Shown here one piece after another: positions 48,736 through 58,133 of a DNA stretch of 64,000 bases. Each line of letters begins with the position of its first letter. Position 1 is the stretch's first letter. A model generated the notes under the pieces. That model had not been told where the DNA came from and made no database searches. It worked only from the letters and a program-made list of their open reading frames with translations. This DNA is from Modicisalibacter tunisiensis (lineage in GTDB: Bacteria > Pseudomonadota > Gammaproteobacteria > Pseudomonadales > Halomonadaceae): assembly GCF_020148005.1 (NCBI RefSeq), contig NZ_JAGXFD010000001.1, forward strand, positions 2,743,593 to 2,807,592. The letters are read 5' to 3'. Both the position numbers and the translations under genes were made by a program.

Positions 48736-49182
48736 ATGAAAAATGATACAGCGGCCGCTTCCATACAGTCACTTGAGACTATACTTGAATCTTCACCGGC
48801 CCTGCAAGACCCTGCGACTTTAAAAGGCGTTGTTGAATTGATAGAAAAAGTCTCGCCCTTGCTTCAAGGACGTCGACTGCATAATATCGTTGACTTGCTA
48901 GCCGCAGCATCCGATGTCATTGAAATGACAGACGACGCCATGATTCAGAAACTCATGACACTCTATGACGACAGCATCGGAGGTGCCTGGAAAATCACGA
49001 GCGCACTTCAATATGCATCAGTTCGAGCGGGACAAAAAGAAGCTCCTCCGACGCTATGGAAAAGTGTCAGGCGGTTAAACAATGATGAGGATGCTCGTCG
49101 CGGGCTGGACACCACAATCAATCTAATGTCAGAGCTAGGGCGCCAGTCAAGAATCTCTGGCCAGCCTGTTTTTGAAGACTAG
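48736..49182 (+). CDS. DUF1641-family protein, SQR partner
   Basis: A 148-residue, mostly helical, soluble protein (LKGVVELIEKVSPLLQGRRLHNIVDLLAAASDVIEMTDDAMIQKLM, then GGAWKITSALQYASVRAG). DUF1641 proteins are often encoded next to SQR-type or formate-dehydrogenase genes, but their biochemical role is not established. AAGGAG precedes the ATG. It is the last gene of the AT-richer cassette. Confidence 0.72.
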   Translation: MKNDTAAASIQSLETILESSPALQDPATLKGVVELIEKVSPLLQGRRLHNIVDLLAAASDVIEMTDDAMIQKLMTLYDDSIGGAWKITSALQYASVRAGQKEAPPTLWKSVRRLNNDEDARRGLDTTINLMSELGRQSRISGQPVFED

Positions 49183-49731
49183 CGGCAGCAACTTGTATCT
49201 TTTCATACTCGTCGGCGATGCAGCTCAACATCCTGAATGCCTGGCACGCATATAGTGTGCTCGGCATTCTCGAGATCGACTTCGCCTTTCCCTCGGTCTG
49301 CCGGTCTTTACAGAAGGTGGGGGAGTCACTCGGCTGTTCCCTGAGACACGTGACGGAGAGGTACATTTCCCTCGTTCGGCATTCGACCTCCGGTTCCGCG
49401 GCGTTACGCTGCCATCCTGCCCGGGGACTGGCTCCGGGGATTCCTGCTTTGCCACGGCACGGGGCGATATGGCGCCTTGCCCTTGAGCTAGCCGATATCA
49501 GCGTCTGCAGCGGTTATGCGTGAAGGGTTGCCCTTCGCTCATGCCTGACTGTTCCGGGAGTCGGCGACAGATACCTCACGAACGCCCCTGGATGATTGCA
49601 GTGACATCATTATCCCATTACGACATCACCTGTAGCGTGGCCGTCAGATGCCATGCATGGCGCCAGGAAATGTTGCAACTCACTCCTGAATGAGTCACAT
49701 CTGTAGGGATTACCATGAGGGCTGAGAACCA
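49183..49731. other. Intergenic region without recognisable genes
   Basis: Open frames here (for example 49218-49523 plus, 49225-49455 minus) overlap on opposite strands and have no family resemblance or ribosome-binding site. The higher-GC stretch from about 49380 contrasts with the preceding cassette and may be its right boundary. No tRNA fold or long repeat was seen. Confidence 0.35.
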
Positions 49732-50230
49732 ATGAGGAAAATCGCCATTGATGCGGCAGACATCCGCATTCTGCGTGCACTTCAGCAGCATAGCCAGCTC
49801 AGCAAGACCAAGCTATCGGAACTGGTCAACCTGTCACCGACGCCATGCTGGATTCGCTTCTCTCGATTAAAGGAAGCCGGACTGATACGCGGATATCACG
49901 CAGATATCGCGCTCGACAGGATCGCGAACACCACCACGGTAATGGTAACCGTTTCGCTCGAGGGACATCGCAAGGAAAACTTCGAACGTTTCGAGAGTTA
50001 TATTTTCCAGGTCGATGAGATCGTCGAATGCATGACGACGGGGGGGCGGTATGGACTACGTCCTGAAAGTCGTGACGCCCAGCCTTTCCGCCTTTCAGCA
50101 AGTCATTGATCGGCTTCTTTCGGCAGAGCTGGGGATCGAACGCTACATGACCTACATCGCCACCCGAGAGATAAAATCGACGCAAGTCAACCTCGCCAAT
50201 CTAATGGTAATCAACAACGACAAAGCCTGA
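49732..50230 (+). pseudogene. Lrp/AsnC-family regulator with frameshift in a G7 run
   Basis: The N-terminal HTH is intact (IDAADIRILRALQQHSQLSKTKLSELVNLSPTPCWIRFSRLKEAGLIRGYHADI), and the effector domain starts normally (TTTVMVTVSLEGHRKENFERFE, then VDEIVECMTTGG). The frame then breaks. The expected continuation MDYVLKVVTPSLSAFQQVID and LGIERYMTYIATREIKSTQ is in another frame up to the TGA at 50228-50230. One extra base in the seven-G run at 50040-50046 explains it. As it stands the product ends after 125 residues, at 50109. It may be a true mutation, a phase-variable tract or a sequencing error. Confidence 0.85.
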
Positions 50231-50643
50231 GCCGGTCTTTCGCCAGACGTTGTACGGCATGCCCCCGGCGGGTTGGAGGCTGACCTGCGCGAAAGGCTCT
50301 CCTGAACCTCGAGCTCGAGGCTACGGGGCTGATGCCAACGGCCCGCAGGCCCCCGTCATGCGAGACTTGTTCTCCCAACGCCTTCTTCCATCCTCCAGCA
50401 GGGCTTCTTCGATCCCGCCATGCTCTGCAAGGGCCAGGGTCACGAGCGCGATGAGACCGGGGTGGCCCCCTTTCGCAGGCACCGGACCAAACGGACTTCA
50501 CAGCGCCAATAATTGGCCTTTTCATCCTAGTTTTAGAGTGCTTTTAGGACGCGTTTCGAGGCCTGCCAGAGCTATAGTGAGCCATGCTGAATAAACGGGT
50601 TTTCACACCTCAATGAATTCCATATCCTGAAAAGGTGTTCATC
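50231..50643. other. Gap upstream of the DmdA-type gene
   Basis: No credible gene. A 58-codon minus-strand stretch is free of stops but has no start and no recognised family. The last 130 bp are AT-rich and probably hold the promoter of the methyltransferase gene; no clear operator was seen. Confidence 0.35.
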
Positions 50644-51837
50644 ATGACAAGCGTATCACCCAGCAATGTAATCCAGATGGAAAGAAAGGCGGATTTCGGT
50701 TTCGGAACACAGGTCCGAAAATCTCCCTACTTCGATGCAACACTACGCTGGGGCGCAACAGCTTTCTCAGTATACAATCATATGTATATACCGCGTGACT
50801 TCGGAGACCCGGAACAGAACTTCTGGAACCTTGTCAACGAGGCCATCCTCTGCGATGTCGCCGCTGAACGGCAGGTAGAAATCACCGGTCCGGATGCGGC
50901 GAAGTTTGTGCAGAACCTGACCCCGCGCGACCTTTCCCAAATGGCTGTCGGGCAGTGCAAGTACATCCTGATCACCAATGCCGACGGCGGCATCCTCAAT
51001 GACCCCATTCTTCTGCGCCTGGCGGAAAATCATTTCTGGATCTCACTGGCTGACAGCGACATTCTGTTATGGGCACAGGGTGTCGCTGTCAACTCCAGCC
51101 TCGATGTCACCATTCGTGAACCCGATGTCTCACCCTTGCAATTGCAGGGCCCACAGTCCGGGGAGATCATGAAGTCACTCTTCGGAGACGACATCACGGA
51201 CCTGCGCTACTTCTGGCTTCGCGAGATCGAACTCGACGGTATCCCACTGATCGTCTCGCGCACCGGCTGGTCGAGTGAACTGGGCTATGAGCTGTATCTT
51301 CAAGACGGCTCCCGTGGCGACGAACTTTGGGAGAAAATCATGGCGGCAGGTCAGCCCTTCGGGCTTCGTCCCGGCCATACCTCTTCCATTCGCCGCATCG
51401 AAGGCGGCATGCTCTCCTATCACGCCGATGCGGACATCGACACCAATCCCTACGAACTGGGGATGGACCGTCTAGTGAACCCGGATATGGAGTCTGATTT
51501 CATCGGCAAGGCCGCCTTGAAGCGCATCCGTGACAATGGCGTGAGCCGCAAGCAGGTCGGGCTGCGTATCGAAGGGGCACCTCTCAAAGGACCAAACACT
51601 ACCTTCTGGCCCCTGAATCATGATGGTGAAACTGTCGGCAAGGTTACTTCCGCCGTCTACTCCCCGAGGCTTGATCAGAACATCGCCCTGGCCATGGTGG
51701 CTGTTGACCATGCTCGGATCGGAACTGAGCTGGAGGTGCAGACTCTGTCGGGACCGGCAAAGGCTTTGGTTGTCGAAAAGCCGTTCTTCGACCCCAAGAA
51801 GAAAATTGCGGCATCCGCTTGCACGTCAGCCAACTGA
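50644..51837 (+). CDS. dmdA: DmdA-type tetrahydrofolate-dependent methyltransferase (DMSP demethylase candidate)
   Basis: A 397-residue GcvT-fold protein. It resembles DMSP demethylase rather than true glycine-cleavage T protein: FGFGTQVRKSPYFDATLRWGATAFSVYNHMYIP (residues 18-50), CDVAAERQVEITGPDA (70-85), NLTPRDLSQMAVGQCKY, HFWISLADSDILLWA (130-144) and NPYELGMDRLVN (268-279). DmdA transfers a methyl of dimethylsulfoniopropionate to THF. The following genes oxidise methyl-THF to formate, supporting a catabolic demethylase. No glycine-cleavage P or H genes are near. Another methylated substrate remains possible. AAGGTG supports the ATG at 50644. Confidence 0.75.
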   Translation: MTSVSPSNVIQMERKADFGFGTQVRKSPYFDATLRWGATAFSVYNHMYIPRDFGDPEQNFWNLVNEAILCDVAAERQVEITGPDAAKFVQNLTPRDLSQMAVGQCKYILITNADGGILNDPILLRLAENHFWISLADSDILLWAQGVAVNSSLDVTIREPDVSPLQLQGPQSGEIMKSLFGDDITDLRYFWLREIELDGIPLIVSRTGWSSELGYELYLQDGSRGDELWEKIMAAGQPFGLRPGHTSSIRRIEGGMLSYHADADIDTNPYELGMDRLVNPDMESDFIGKAALKRIRDNGVSRKQVGLRIEGAPLKGPNTTFWPLNHDGETVGKVTSAVYSPRLDQNIALAMVAVDHARIGTELEVQTLSGPAKALVVEKPFFDPKKKIAASACTSAN

Positions 51838-52119
51838 ACGAGGAAGGTGGGCTACTGCGAAGTCGGGAATGGTGGTCCGGGATCGCAGGCCGATACCGTC
51901 TATAAGAATTTCGGATCACCGTCCCAAACAATCCCTGAATGCTTGAGGGCTATTGAAACACCGATAACCATCAATGAATGCCTTTATCACAAGGTATCTC
52001 CTGGAGGATGCTGTCCAGTCCCCGGGGATCACGATGGCATACGATTTTCAATAGACGCATCAATAATTCAGGAAGCAAGAATTGGCTCCACGGTGGTGCT
52101 ACCGTGGTAGGAGAAGCTT

Positions 52120-52596
52120 GTGTATTCCGTTCGCCTTTGGGCCGTACGGCACGCGAGACTGCTTGAACTTACCTATCGAGCCTTCGAGCCGGTAATCGTC
52201 AAACTGCATCCGTTGTGGAAAGCGGTTGGCTACCAGCGTGCAGAAAAGCCAGTTGGCAAGCTGGAGGAGCTCAGCAAGGGGCTACTTTTCGATTGCAAGA
52301 TGTGTGGTCAATGCATTCTCAGCTCTACCGGCATGTCCTGTTCCATGAACTGCCCAAAGACCATGCGAAACGGACCCTGTGGCGGTGTCCTTCAGAACGG
52401 GAATTGCGAGGTCTATCCCGAGAAACGCTGTGTCTGGGTTGAAGCCTGGGAGGGGAGCCAGAAGATGAAAGGGGGCGACAAGATACAGGTGGTACAACTG
52501 CCGGTTGATCATCGTCTTGAAGGAAGCTCCTCCTGGCTGCGCGTGGCTCGCGAGGCATCGGAACAGCAGGCAGTACAAAAAGGAGGCTCGCAGTGA
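52120..52596 (+). CDS. Methylenetetrahydrofolate reductase C-terminal-domain protein (MetV-like), Cys-rich
   Basis: A 158-residue protein starting at GTG 52120, after TAGGAGAAG. The middle holds eight Cys: positions 59, 62, 65, 74, 78, 87, 96 and 104 (DCKMCGQCILSS, MSCSMNCPKTMRNGPCGG). This is the pattern of the MTHFR_C/MetV domain, which binds zinc and/or an Fe-S cluster and partners with MetF in MetVF-type reductases. Its stop overlaps the GTG start of the MetF gene. It suggests that the reductase differs from the simple enterobacterial MetF and may run in the oxidative direction. The 281-bp gap before it shows no gene. Confidence 0.8.
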   Translation: MYSVRLWAVRHARLLELTYRAFEPVIVKLHPLWKAVGYQRAEKPVGKLEELSKGLLFDCKMCGQCILSSTGMSCSMNCPKTMRNGPCGGVLQNGNCEVYPEKRCVWVEAWEGSQKMKGGDKIQVVQLPVDHRLEGSSSWLRVAREASEQQAVQKGGSQ

Positions 52597-53606
52597 GCGT
52601 TAACGTTGGGCCTGAAGCTGGCCGCATGATATCCGACACAACGGGCTATAGCTCTACCGGACGGCTCGAACGGGTGCTGAAGTCAGGGCATTTTGCCGTC
52701 ACCACTGAACTGGCGCCCCCCGATTCGGCCAATCCGGAGGAGGTCTATGCCCGGGCGCGAATCTTCGACGGTTACGTTGACAGCATGAACGCCACCGATG
52801 GCTCGGGGGCCAACTGCCATATGTCCAGCGTCGCGATGTGTGCGCTGCTGGCACGAGAAGGTTACGAGACAGTGATGCAAATCTCCTGTCGGGACAGGAA
52901 CCGGATTGCCATTCAAGGGGATGTACTGGGAGGGGCGGCGCTGGGCATCAATAATATTCTCTGCCTGACGGGGGATGGGGTACAAGCGGGAGATCATCCG
53001 GAAGCCAAGCCGGTATTCGATCTGGATTCCTTGTCGCTGCTCGAGACGGTCTCCAGGTTACGCGACAAGCATGTATTTGCCAGCGGAAGGACGCTCAGTG
53101 AGCCGCCGAGAGTGTTCCTCGGTGCGGCAGAAAACCCGTTCGTCCCCCCCTTTGATTTCCGTCCTTACCGGCTGGCGAAAAAGATTGCTGCAGGTGCTCA
53201 GTTCATTCAGACGCAATACTGCTTCGACCTGCCCCGCTTCCGGAATTTCATGGACCGATCCCGAGACCTGGGATTGCTGGACAAGTGTTTCATCCTGCCC
53301 GGTGTGGGGCCGCTGGCCTCGGCACGTGCGGCAGACTGGATGCGAAGAAAAGTTCCGGGCATTCATATTCCGGATGCCATCATCAAGCGCCTGGAAGGTG
53401 CCCAGGATCAAAAGGCAGAGGGTCGAAACATCTGCATTGAACTGATTCAGCAATTGCGGGAGATCGAAGGGGTCAGCGGTATACACGTGATGGCTCATCG
53501 CCAGGAGTCTTCCGTTGCCGGGATTATTGAACGATCCGGGGTACTGGGCGGCCGAGTGCCATGGGTGCCCTCCCGCGAATCCGCTTTCGAGGGAGATTAT
53601 GCTTGA
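52593..53606 (+). CDS. metF: Methylenetetrahydrofolate reductase, MetF-type
   Basis: A 337-residue TIM-barrel flavoprotein. FAVTTELAPPDSANPEEVYARA opens the barrel, then VMQISCRDRNRIAIQGDVLGGAALGINNILCLTGDG, GAQFIQTQYCFDLPRF and PGVGPLASARAADWM. It starts with GTG at 52593, overlapping the MetV-like stop (GTGA), with AAGGAGG upstream. Together they would interconvert 5-methyl- and 5,10-methylene-THF; here oxidation of the methyl group delivered by the DmdA-type enzyme is the likely direction. Confidence 0.9.
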   Translation: MSVNVGPEAGRMISDTTGYSSTGRLERVLKSGHFAVTTELAPPDSANPEEVYARARIFDGYVDSMNATDGSGANCHMSSVAMCALLAREGYETVMQISCRDRNRIAIQGDVLGGAALGINNILCLTGDGVQAGDHPEAKPVFDLDSLSLLETVSRLRDKHVFASGRTLSEPPRVFLGAAENPFVPPFDFRPYRLAKKIAAGAQFIQTQYCFDLPRFRNFMDRSRDLGLLDKCFILPGVGPLASARAADWMRRKVPGIHIPDAIIKRLEGAQDQKAEGRNICIELIQQLREIEGVSGIHVMAHRQESSVAGIIERSGVLGGRVPWVPSRESAFEGDYA

Positions 53607-53749
53607 TCATACGGCATTCCAGTTCAGAGCATCAGTCGGCAACCCGATAATCGGCTACGTCCCGGGCCCTTCTTTGCAGACGAGGAACGGGAGCTCGGGA
53701 TGCCCTCCAACCAGCGGCAAACAACCATTACTCTAGTAGGGTCTCTGTC

Positions 53750-54625
53750 ATGACAACTTCCCCGGACCAGAACAATCAATTCGTCCTGACTGTCAGCTGC
53801 GAAACCGGACCAGGCATCGTTTCCGGCATTACCTCTTACCTTTCCGAACGAGGGGGTAACATCATTGAACTGGCCCAGTTCGATGACAAGGTCAGCGGTC
53901 AGTTCTTCATGAGGAGCGTATTCAGTCTCCTGCCGGATTCGCTGCATACCTTTGAAGACCTGCGTTCCGGGTTCGTTGATCTGGCAGAGAAGTTCTCCCT
54001 GAAGTGGGCCATGCATGATGCCCACATCCCGACCAAGGTCTTGATCATGGTATCTCGATTCGACCATTGTCTGGTCGATCTTCTCTACCGTCATCGCAAG
54101 GGAGAGTTGAACATAGAGATCACTGCGGTGGTATCCAATCACCTGGATCTTCGGCCAATCGCCGAACGAGAAGGCATACGCTTTGTCTATCTCCCTGTGA
54201 CAAAGGACACCAAGCCGGAGAAGGAGGCTGATCTCCTCAATATTGTCAATGAGACCGGTACGGACCTGGTCGTACTGGCACGCTACATGCAGGTGTTGTC
54301 CGACAACCTCTGCGAGAAGCTCCACGCCCGAGCCATCAACATCCATCACTCCTTCCTGCCTGGCTTCAAGGGTGCCAAGCCCTATCACCAGGCGTTCGAT
54401 CGTGGTGTCAAGCTGATCGGAGCTACCGCGCACTACGTGACTGCGGATCTGGATGAGGGCCCGATCATCGAGCAATCCGTGCAACCGGTAAACCACGCCT
54501 ACTATCCGGAAGAGCTGGTGGCCCTTGGGCGAGATACCGAAACGATAGCGCTGGCTCGCGCCGTGAAACTGCATGCCGAGCACCGGGTCTTTCTGTCGGG
54601 CAACAAGACCATCATTTTCAAATAG
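53750..54625 (+). CDS. purU: Formyltetrahydrofolate deformylase
   Basis: A 291-residue protein. The N-terminal ACT domain is residues 9-90 (FVLTVSCETGPGIVSGITSYLSERGGNIIELAQF). The C-terminal formyltransferase-like domain has VVLARYMQVLSD, the catalytic Asn-His region INIHHSFLPGFKGAKPYHQAF and the catalytic Asp in GATAHYVTADLDEGPIIEQ. It hydrolyses 10-formyl-THF to formate and THF, regenerating the methyl acceptor. It lies 13 bp before folD, which makes its substrate. Confidence 0.94.
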   Translation: MTTSPDQNNQFVLTVSCETGPGIVSGITSYLSERGGNIIELAQFDDKVSGQFFMRSVFSLLPDSLHTFEDLRSGFVDLAEKFSLKWAMHDAHIPTKVLIMVSRFDHCLVDLLYRHRKGELNIEITAVVSNHLDLRPIAEREGIRFVYLPVTKDTKPEKEADLLNIVNETGTDLVVLARYMQVLSDNLCEKLHARAINIHHSFLPGFKGAKPYHQAFDRGVKLIGATAHYVTADLDEGPIIEQSVQPVNHAYYPEELVALGRDTETIALARAVKLHAEHRVFLSGNKTIIFK

Positions 54626-54638
54626 AGGCTGACGTGCC

Positions 54639-55499
54639 ATGGCTCAATTAATAGACGGAAAGCAGCTTTCGAACCAGGTACTTCAGAAGGTGGCCTCCGA
54701 AGTCGAGTACCTCAAGGGCGAGTATGGTGTGGTGCCGACACTCGCGGTGGTGCTGGTCGGAGAGGATCCTGCCAGCCAGGTGTATGTGAGAAACAAGGTG
54801 AAGCGGGCGAAAGAGGCAGGGATGGGGTCCATAGAGTACCGTCTCGACACGGAAACCACGCAGGGGGACCTGAACCAGCTGGTTGCTCAACTGAACAATG
54901 ACCCTCAAGTGCACGGCATCCTGGTACAGCTGCCACTCCCGCCACACCTCGATGAGGACGAGGTCATCGCCTCGATCGATCCGGCCAAGGATGTCGATGG
55001 CTTTCACCCTCTCAATGTCGGGGCGCTTGCTGCCGGGCAGGCATCGCTGGTGCCGTGCACTCCCCAGGGCTGCATGATCATGCTGCGTCAAGTCCATCAG
55101 GACTTGAGCGGCAAGCATGCCGTGGTGGTGGGTCGTTCCAACATCGTTGGCAAACCGATGATGGCACTTCTGTTGCAGGCCGACTGTACCGTCACCATGG
55201 CACATTCTCGCACACGGGATATCGAGTCGCTGTGCCGCAACGCCGATATCGTGGTTGCCGCCGCCGGCCGGAAGGAACTCGTCAACGCCGACTGGATCAA
55301 GCCGGGTGCCACGGTCATCGATGTCGGTATCAATGCCATCGAAGCGGATGGCAAGAGAAAGCTTGTGGGTGACGTGGCGTTTGCCCCGGTCTCCGAGACA
55401 GCGGGAGCTATTAGCCCGGTGCCCGGTGGAGTGGGCCCGATGACCATCGCCTGCCTGCTCCTGAACACGACGCGTGCCGCCAGACGCCAGCTGGCCTGA
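54639..55499 (+). CDS. folD: Bifunctional methylene-THF dehydrogenase/methenyl-THF cyclohydrolase
   Basis: A 286-residue enzyme. [26 protein letters not shown] holds the catalytic Tyr/Lys, followed by [47 protein letters not shown] (NADP site) and the C-terminal [13 protein letters not shown]. It converts methylene-THF to 10-formyl-THF in two steps, linking MetF and PurU. Most genomes have a housekeeping folD elsewhere; this copy belongs to the C1-oxidation cluster. Confidence 0.95.
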   Translation: MAQLIDGKQLSNQVLQKVASEVEYLKGEYGVVPTLAVVLVGEDPASQVYVRNKVKRAKEAGMGSIEYRLDTETTQGDLNQLVAQLNNDPQVHGILVQLPLPPHLDEDEVIASIDPAKDVDGFHPLNVGALAAGQASLVPCTPQGCMIMLRQVHQDLSGKHAVVVGRSNIVGKPMMALLLQADCTVTMAHSRTRDIESLCRNADIVVAAAGRKELVNADWIKPGATVIDVGINAIEADGKRKLVGDVAFAPVSETAGAISPVPGGVGPMTIACLLLNTTRAARRQLA

Positions 55500-55537
55500 C
55501 CCTCGCTGACCGGCGAAATGACGCCTCGTATCCACAG

Positions 55538-55567
55538 CCCCCGGGCCGGGCAATCGGCTCGGGGGCC
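55538..55567. terminator. Bidirectional terminator between folD and dabA
   Basis: GCCCCCGGGCCG (55538-55549) pairs with CGGCTCGGGGGC (55556-55567) with one G:T position, between convergent genes; CTGTTCTCTC follows. Confidence 0.75.
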
Positions 55568-55647
55568 TGTTCTCTCGGCGGAAGACACGCGGCGGTCGCA
55601 CTCGACGACATGCCGACGAGTTTCCCGGCCGGGTCTCCCCTGCGCCG

Positions 55648-58131
55648 CTAGGCGGCGACCCAGGCCCCTCCCCGACAGGCAAGGATCTCGCCGCTTTCGT
55701 CATCGAGGGTGAACAGGTGCAGCCAGCCGTTCTCCACCAGAGAGCGCAGTATCTCGTGTCGCCCCACGATCGAGTCGACGGCCTCGGGCGGCGCCGCCAG
55801 GTAGGCACTCAGGCGCAGGGGCTCGTGCCGCCAGCGCTCACCGTCGTGCAGCGACTGCATCGGCAGGCCGATCCGCAGGTCACCGCCGTTGCCCTCGAAC
55901 ACGCCGATATGCCCACCGACCACGTTGTGCAGCACCTTGTTGCCGCTGCCCAGCTTGCGGTTGTCCAGGGTGGAGGCGTTGTACTGCATGTTGATCCAGT
56001 GGGCGACGATCAGGGGCGCGGTCATGATCTGTTCCAGCCGCGCGAAGTCGGGGTCGGTGCGCCAGTCGTAGTCGTGCAGGAAGCTGCGCCCATCCAGGTC
56101 GATCGGTGCGGTGACACGGCGCGGCGCGGCGATGAAGCTGGCATTGTTGGCCAGCCCCCACTCCGGGCGGGTCTGCGACCAGTCGGCGCCGCGGCGATCG
56201 AGGCTCTCCTCGAGTTCCGCCGCGTCACCCGACAGGCCGAGCCGCGGGGCACGCTCGCGTCGCGCCTCGGCCCCGGCCTGGTCGAGCCACGAACGCTCCT
56301 CCTCGCTCAGCGAGAAGGCATCCGCCGCGCCCTCCGGCAGCTCGATGCGATCGGTGATGGTGTAATGCAGCGCCGGTATGAAACGGGTCTCTTCCGGGAT
56401 GACAAGGCCGGCCTCGGCCAGTGCGTCGCGCAGCGCGGGATCATTGAGCAGCCGAGCCAGGGCACGGACCGAGACCTCCCCCGACTGCCCGCCGCAGGCG
56501 CCGCACTCGAGCCCCGCGGCATGCGGATTGTTGGCGCTGTGGCTGCCGTGCCCCACCAGCAGCACCCGGGGCGCGAAGCTTTCGGTGAGCCCCATGGTAC
56601 CCAGCACGGTCCGAGCGAGCGCCGCCTTGTCGGCGAGGCTCAACGCCTCGCCGCTATCCCGCCAGTGCCAGCGGAGTTCGTCCATGACGAGCGGGCCGCG
56701 CTTGCCCCTGGCGTCCAGCGAGCGCCGCAGGAGCTTGCCGGCGTACAGCAGCCCCCCGGTCTCCACGGCGGTGAAGGTGGCGCTCGCCGCCCGGCTCCAC
56801 TCCTGCAGGCGCGCCTGCCAGTTCAGCCGCCGGGCCGAGCGCCGGCCACCCTCGGCCGAACCGCTGCTCAGGGTCACCCGGGGGGCCAGCAGGCCCGGCA
56901 GGTGGGGCTGGGCCAACTCGGCACCACCCGGTCGATACTCCATCGGCAGGCCGAAGAAGCCGGCGAATCCCAGGGTCTGGATGGCCGGACTCTGGTGCTC
57001 CAGCGCCCGTCGCAGCGGCTCGGAGCGCACGTCGATGCAGAACACCGCCTGCAGTTGCGGCGATGTGGCGCTCGCACTCCCCGCCTTTACCGACTCCTCC
57101 AGGGCCCGATGCAGCGGCTGCTGATAGGCCAGTTCGCTGGCGAGCTGCCATACCCACAGGGGTTGCTGGGCGCGACGATGCCGCTCGATGCGCGCCGGCA
57201 GCGCCACCAGCTCGGCATGCCACAGACGCGTCAGCCGGTCGGCCTGGTCGGGCTGTTCCGTGCGGATGTAACGCCACAGCACCAGCTCCCAGGCCAGGCG
57301 GATGGCCAATAGGCTGCGCATGTCGGAAGGGTGACGTGGCGTCTCGGGCGACGCCAGTTCCCGTTGCCAGTCCTGATAGGCCACCCAGGCGGCCCAGCCG
57401 TTGATGTCCAGCAGCAGCGCCTGGGCATAGCCGCTCAAGCGGCTGGCATCGAGGTCCAGTTCGGCGACCGCAGCCTGGAAGAGGCCGGCCTCGGCAGTCG
57501 GCAGGGTCTCGAAATAGTGCCGCAGCCGCGGCTCCCCCATCAGGATGGCGATGCCGCGGTCCTTGAGGGTCATGTCCCGCCAGTGGCCATAGAGCCGCTT
57601 GCCGGCGGGCGCATTCAGCCGTGCGGCATTGAGCGGTCCGTCCTCCTGGAAGAAGGCGGCACAGAACTGGCTGATCTGGTGGGTGATCTCGTCGCGCCAG
57701 GCCATCTTGTGCTGCCGGTCACGGCGCGCATCCACCAGGTCGCTGATGTTGTGCCAGTGCGGCAGCCGGCCGAGTTCCTCGACGACCCCCAGCAGGTTCC
57801 GGTAGGGCCCGCGATAGCCGAGCCGCTCCGCCGCCTGGTCCAGGTGATGATCGGTGATCTCGCCACGCTGCCGACGCCCCAGGTAATGGCTCGGCGGCAT
57901 CAGGCAGTGCACATTGCCCAGCGCCGAAAGCCGGGCCGAGACGCTGGCGATGTGTTCCCCACGCATCGCCCAGAAGGGGCTGGTCGCGATCAGCCGGTCC
58001 AGGGGCCAGTTCGGCGCCACGCTGGCACAGGCCTGGTCCAGGGCCTGCTCATGCGCCGGCGTCAGCGGCGGGTACTGGCTCTCCTCGACGTCGGAGATCC
58101 ATGCCATCCTGGTGTTGTCGAGATTCGTCAT
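55648..58131 (-). CDS. dabA: Inorganic carbon transporter subunit DabA (DUF2309)
   Basis: An 827-residue soluble subunit with a beta-carbonic-anhydrase-like zinc site. Ligands appear as Cys365/Asp367 in FCIDVRSEPLRR, and His528 plus Cys543 (or Cys546) in GHGSHSANNPHAAGLECGACGG. MTAPLIVAHWINMQYNAST and GNKVLHNVVGGHIGVFEGNGGDLRIGLPMQS are family signatures. With DabB it forms an energy-coupled CO2-to-bicarbonate trap. The ATG at 58131 gives the correct N-terminus. The stop-free frame continues further upstream, but that part lies on top of dabB in another frame. Confidence 0.94.
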   Translation of the reverse strand: MTNLDNTRMAWISDVEESQYPPLTPAHEQALDQACASVAPNWPLDRLIATSPFWAMRGEHIASVSARLSALGNVHCLMPPSHYLGRRQRGEITDHHLDQAAERLGYRGPYRNLLGVVEELGRLPHWHNISDLVDARRDRQHKMAWRDEITHQISQFCAAFFQEDGPLNAARLNAPAGKRLYGHWRDMTLKDRGIAILMGEPRLRHYFETLPTAEAGLFQAAVAELDLDASRLSGYAQALLLDINGWAAWVAYQDWQRELASPETPRHPSDMRSLLAIRLAWELVLWRYIRTEQPDQADRLTRLWHAELVALPARIERHRRAQQPLWVWQLASELAYQQPLHRALEESVKAGSASATSPQLQAVFCIDVRSEPLRRALEHQSPAIQTLGFAGFFGLPMEYRPGGAELAQPHLPGLLAPRVTLSSGSAEGGRRSARRLNWQARLQEWSRAASATFTAVETGGLLYAGKLLRRSLDARGKRGPLVMDELRWHWRDSGEALSLADKAALARTVLGTMGLTESFAPRVLLVGHGSHSANNPHAAGLECGACGGQSGEVSVRALARLLNDPALRDALAEAGLVIPEETRFIPALHYTITDRIELPEGAADAFSLSEEERSWLDQAGAEARRERAPRLGLSGDAAELEESLDRRGADWSQTRPEWGLANNASFIAAPRRVTAPIDLDGRSFLHDYDWRTDPDFARLEQIMTAPLIVAHWINMQYNASTLDNRKLGSGNKVLHNVVGGHIGVFEGNGGDLRIGLPMQSLHDGERWRHEPLRLSAYLAAPPEAVDSIVGRHEILRSLVENGWLHLFTLDDESGEILACRGGAWVAA

Positions 58132-58133
58132 GG

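Noticed and set aside
50340-50520. Stop-free minus frame of 58 codons with sequence such as LIALVTLALAEHGGIEEALLE
   Set aside because: No start codon, stops at both ends, and I could not match it to a family; it might be a gene relic, but evidence is too thin.
50644-51837. Glycine cleavage T protein (gcvT) reading
   Set aside because: No gcvP or gcvH nearby, and the YNHM, SLADSD and NPYELGMD segments match DmdA-type proteins better.
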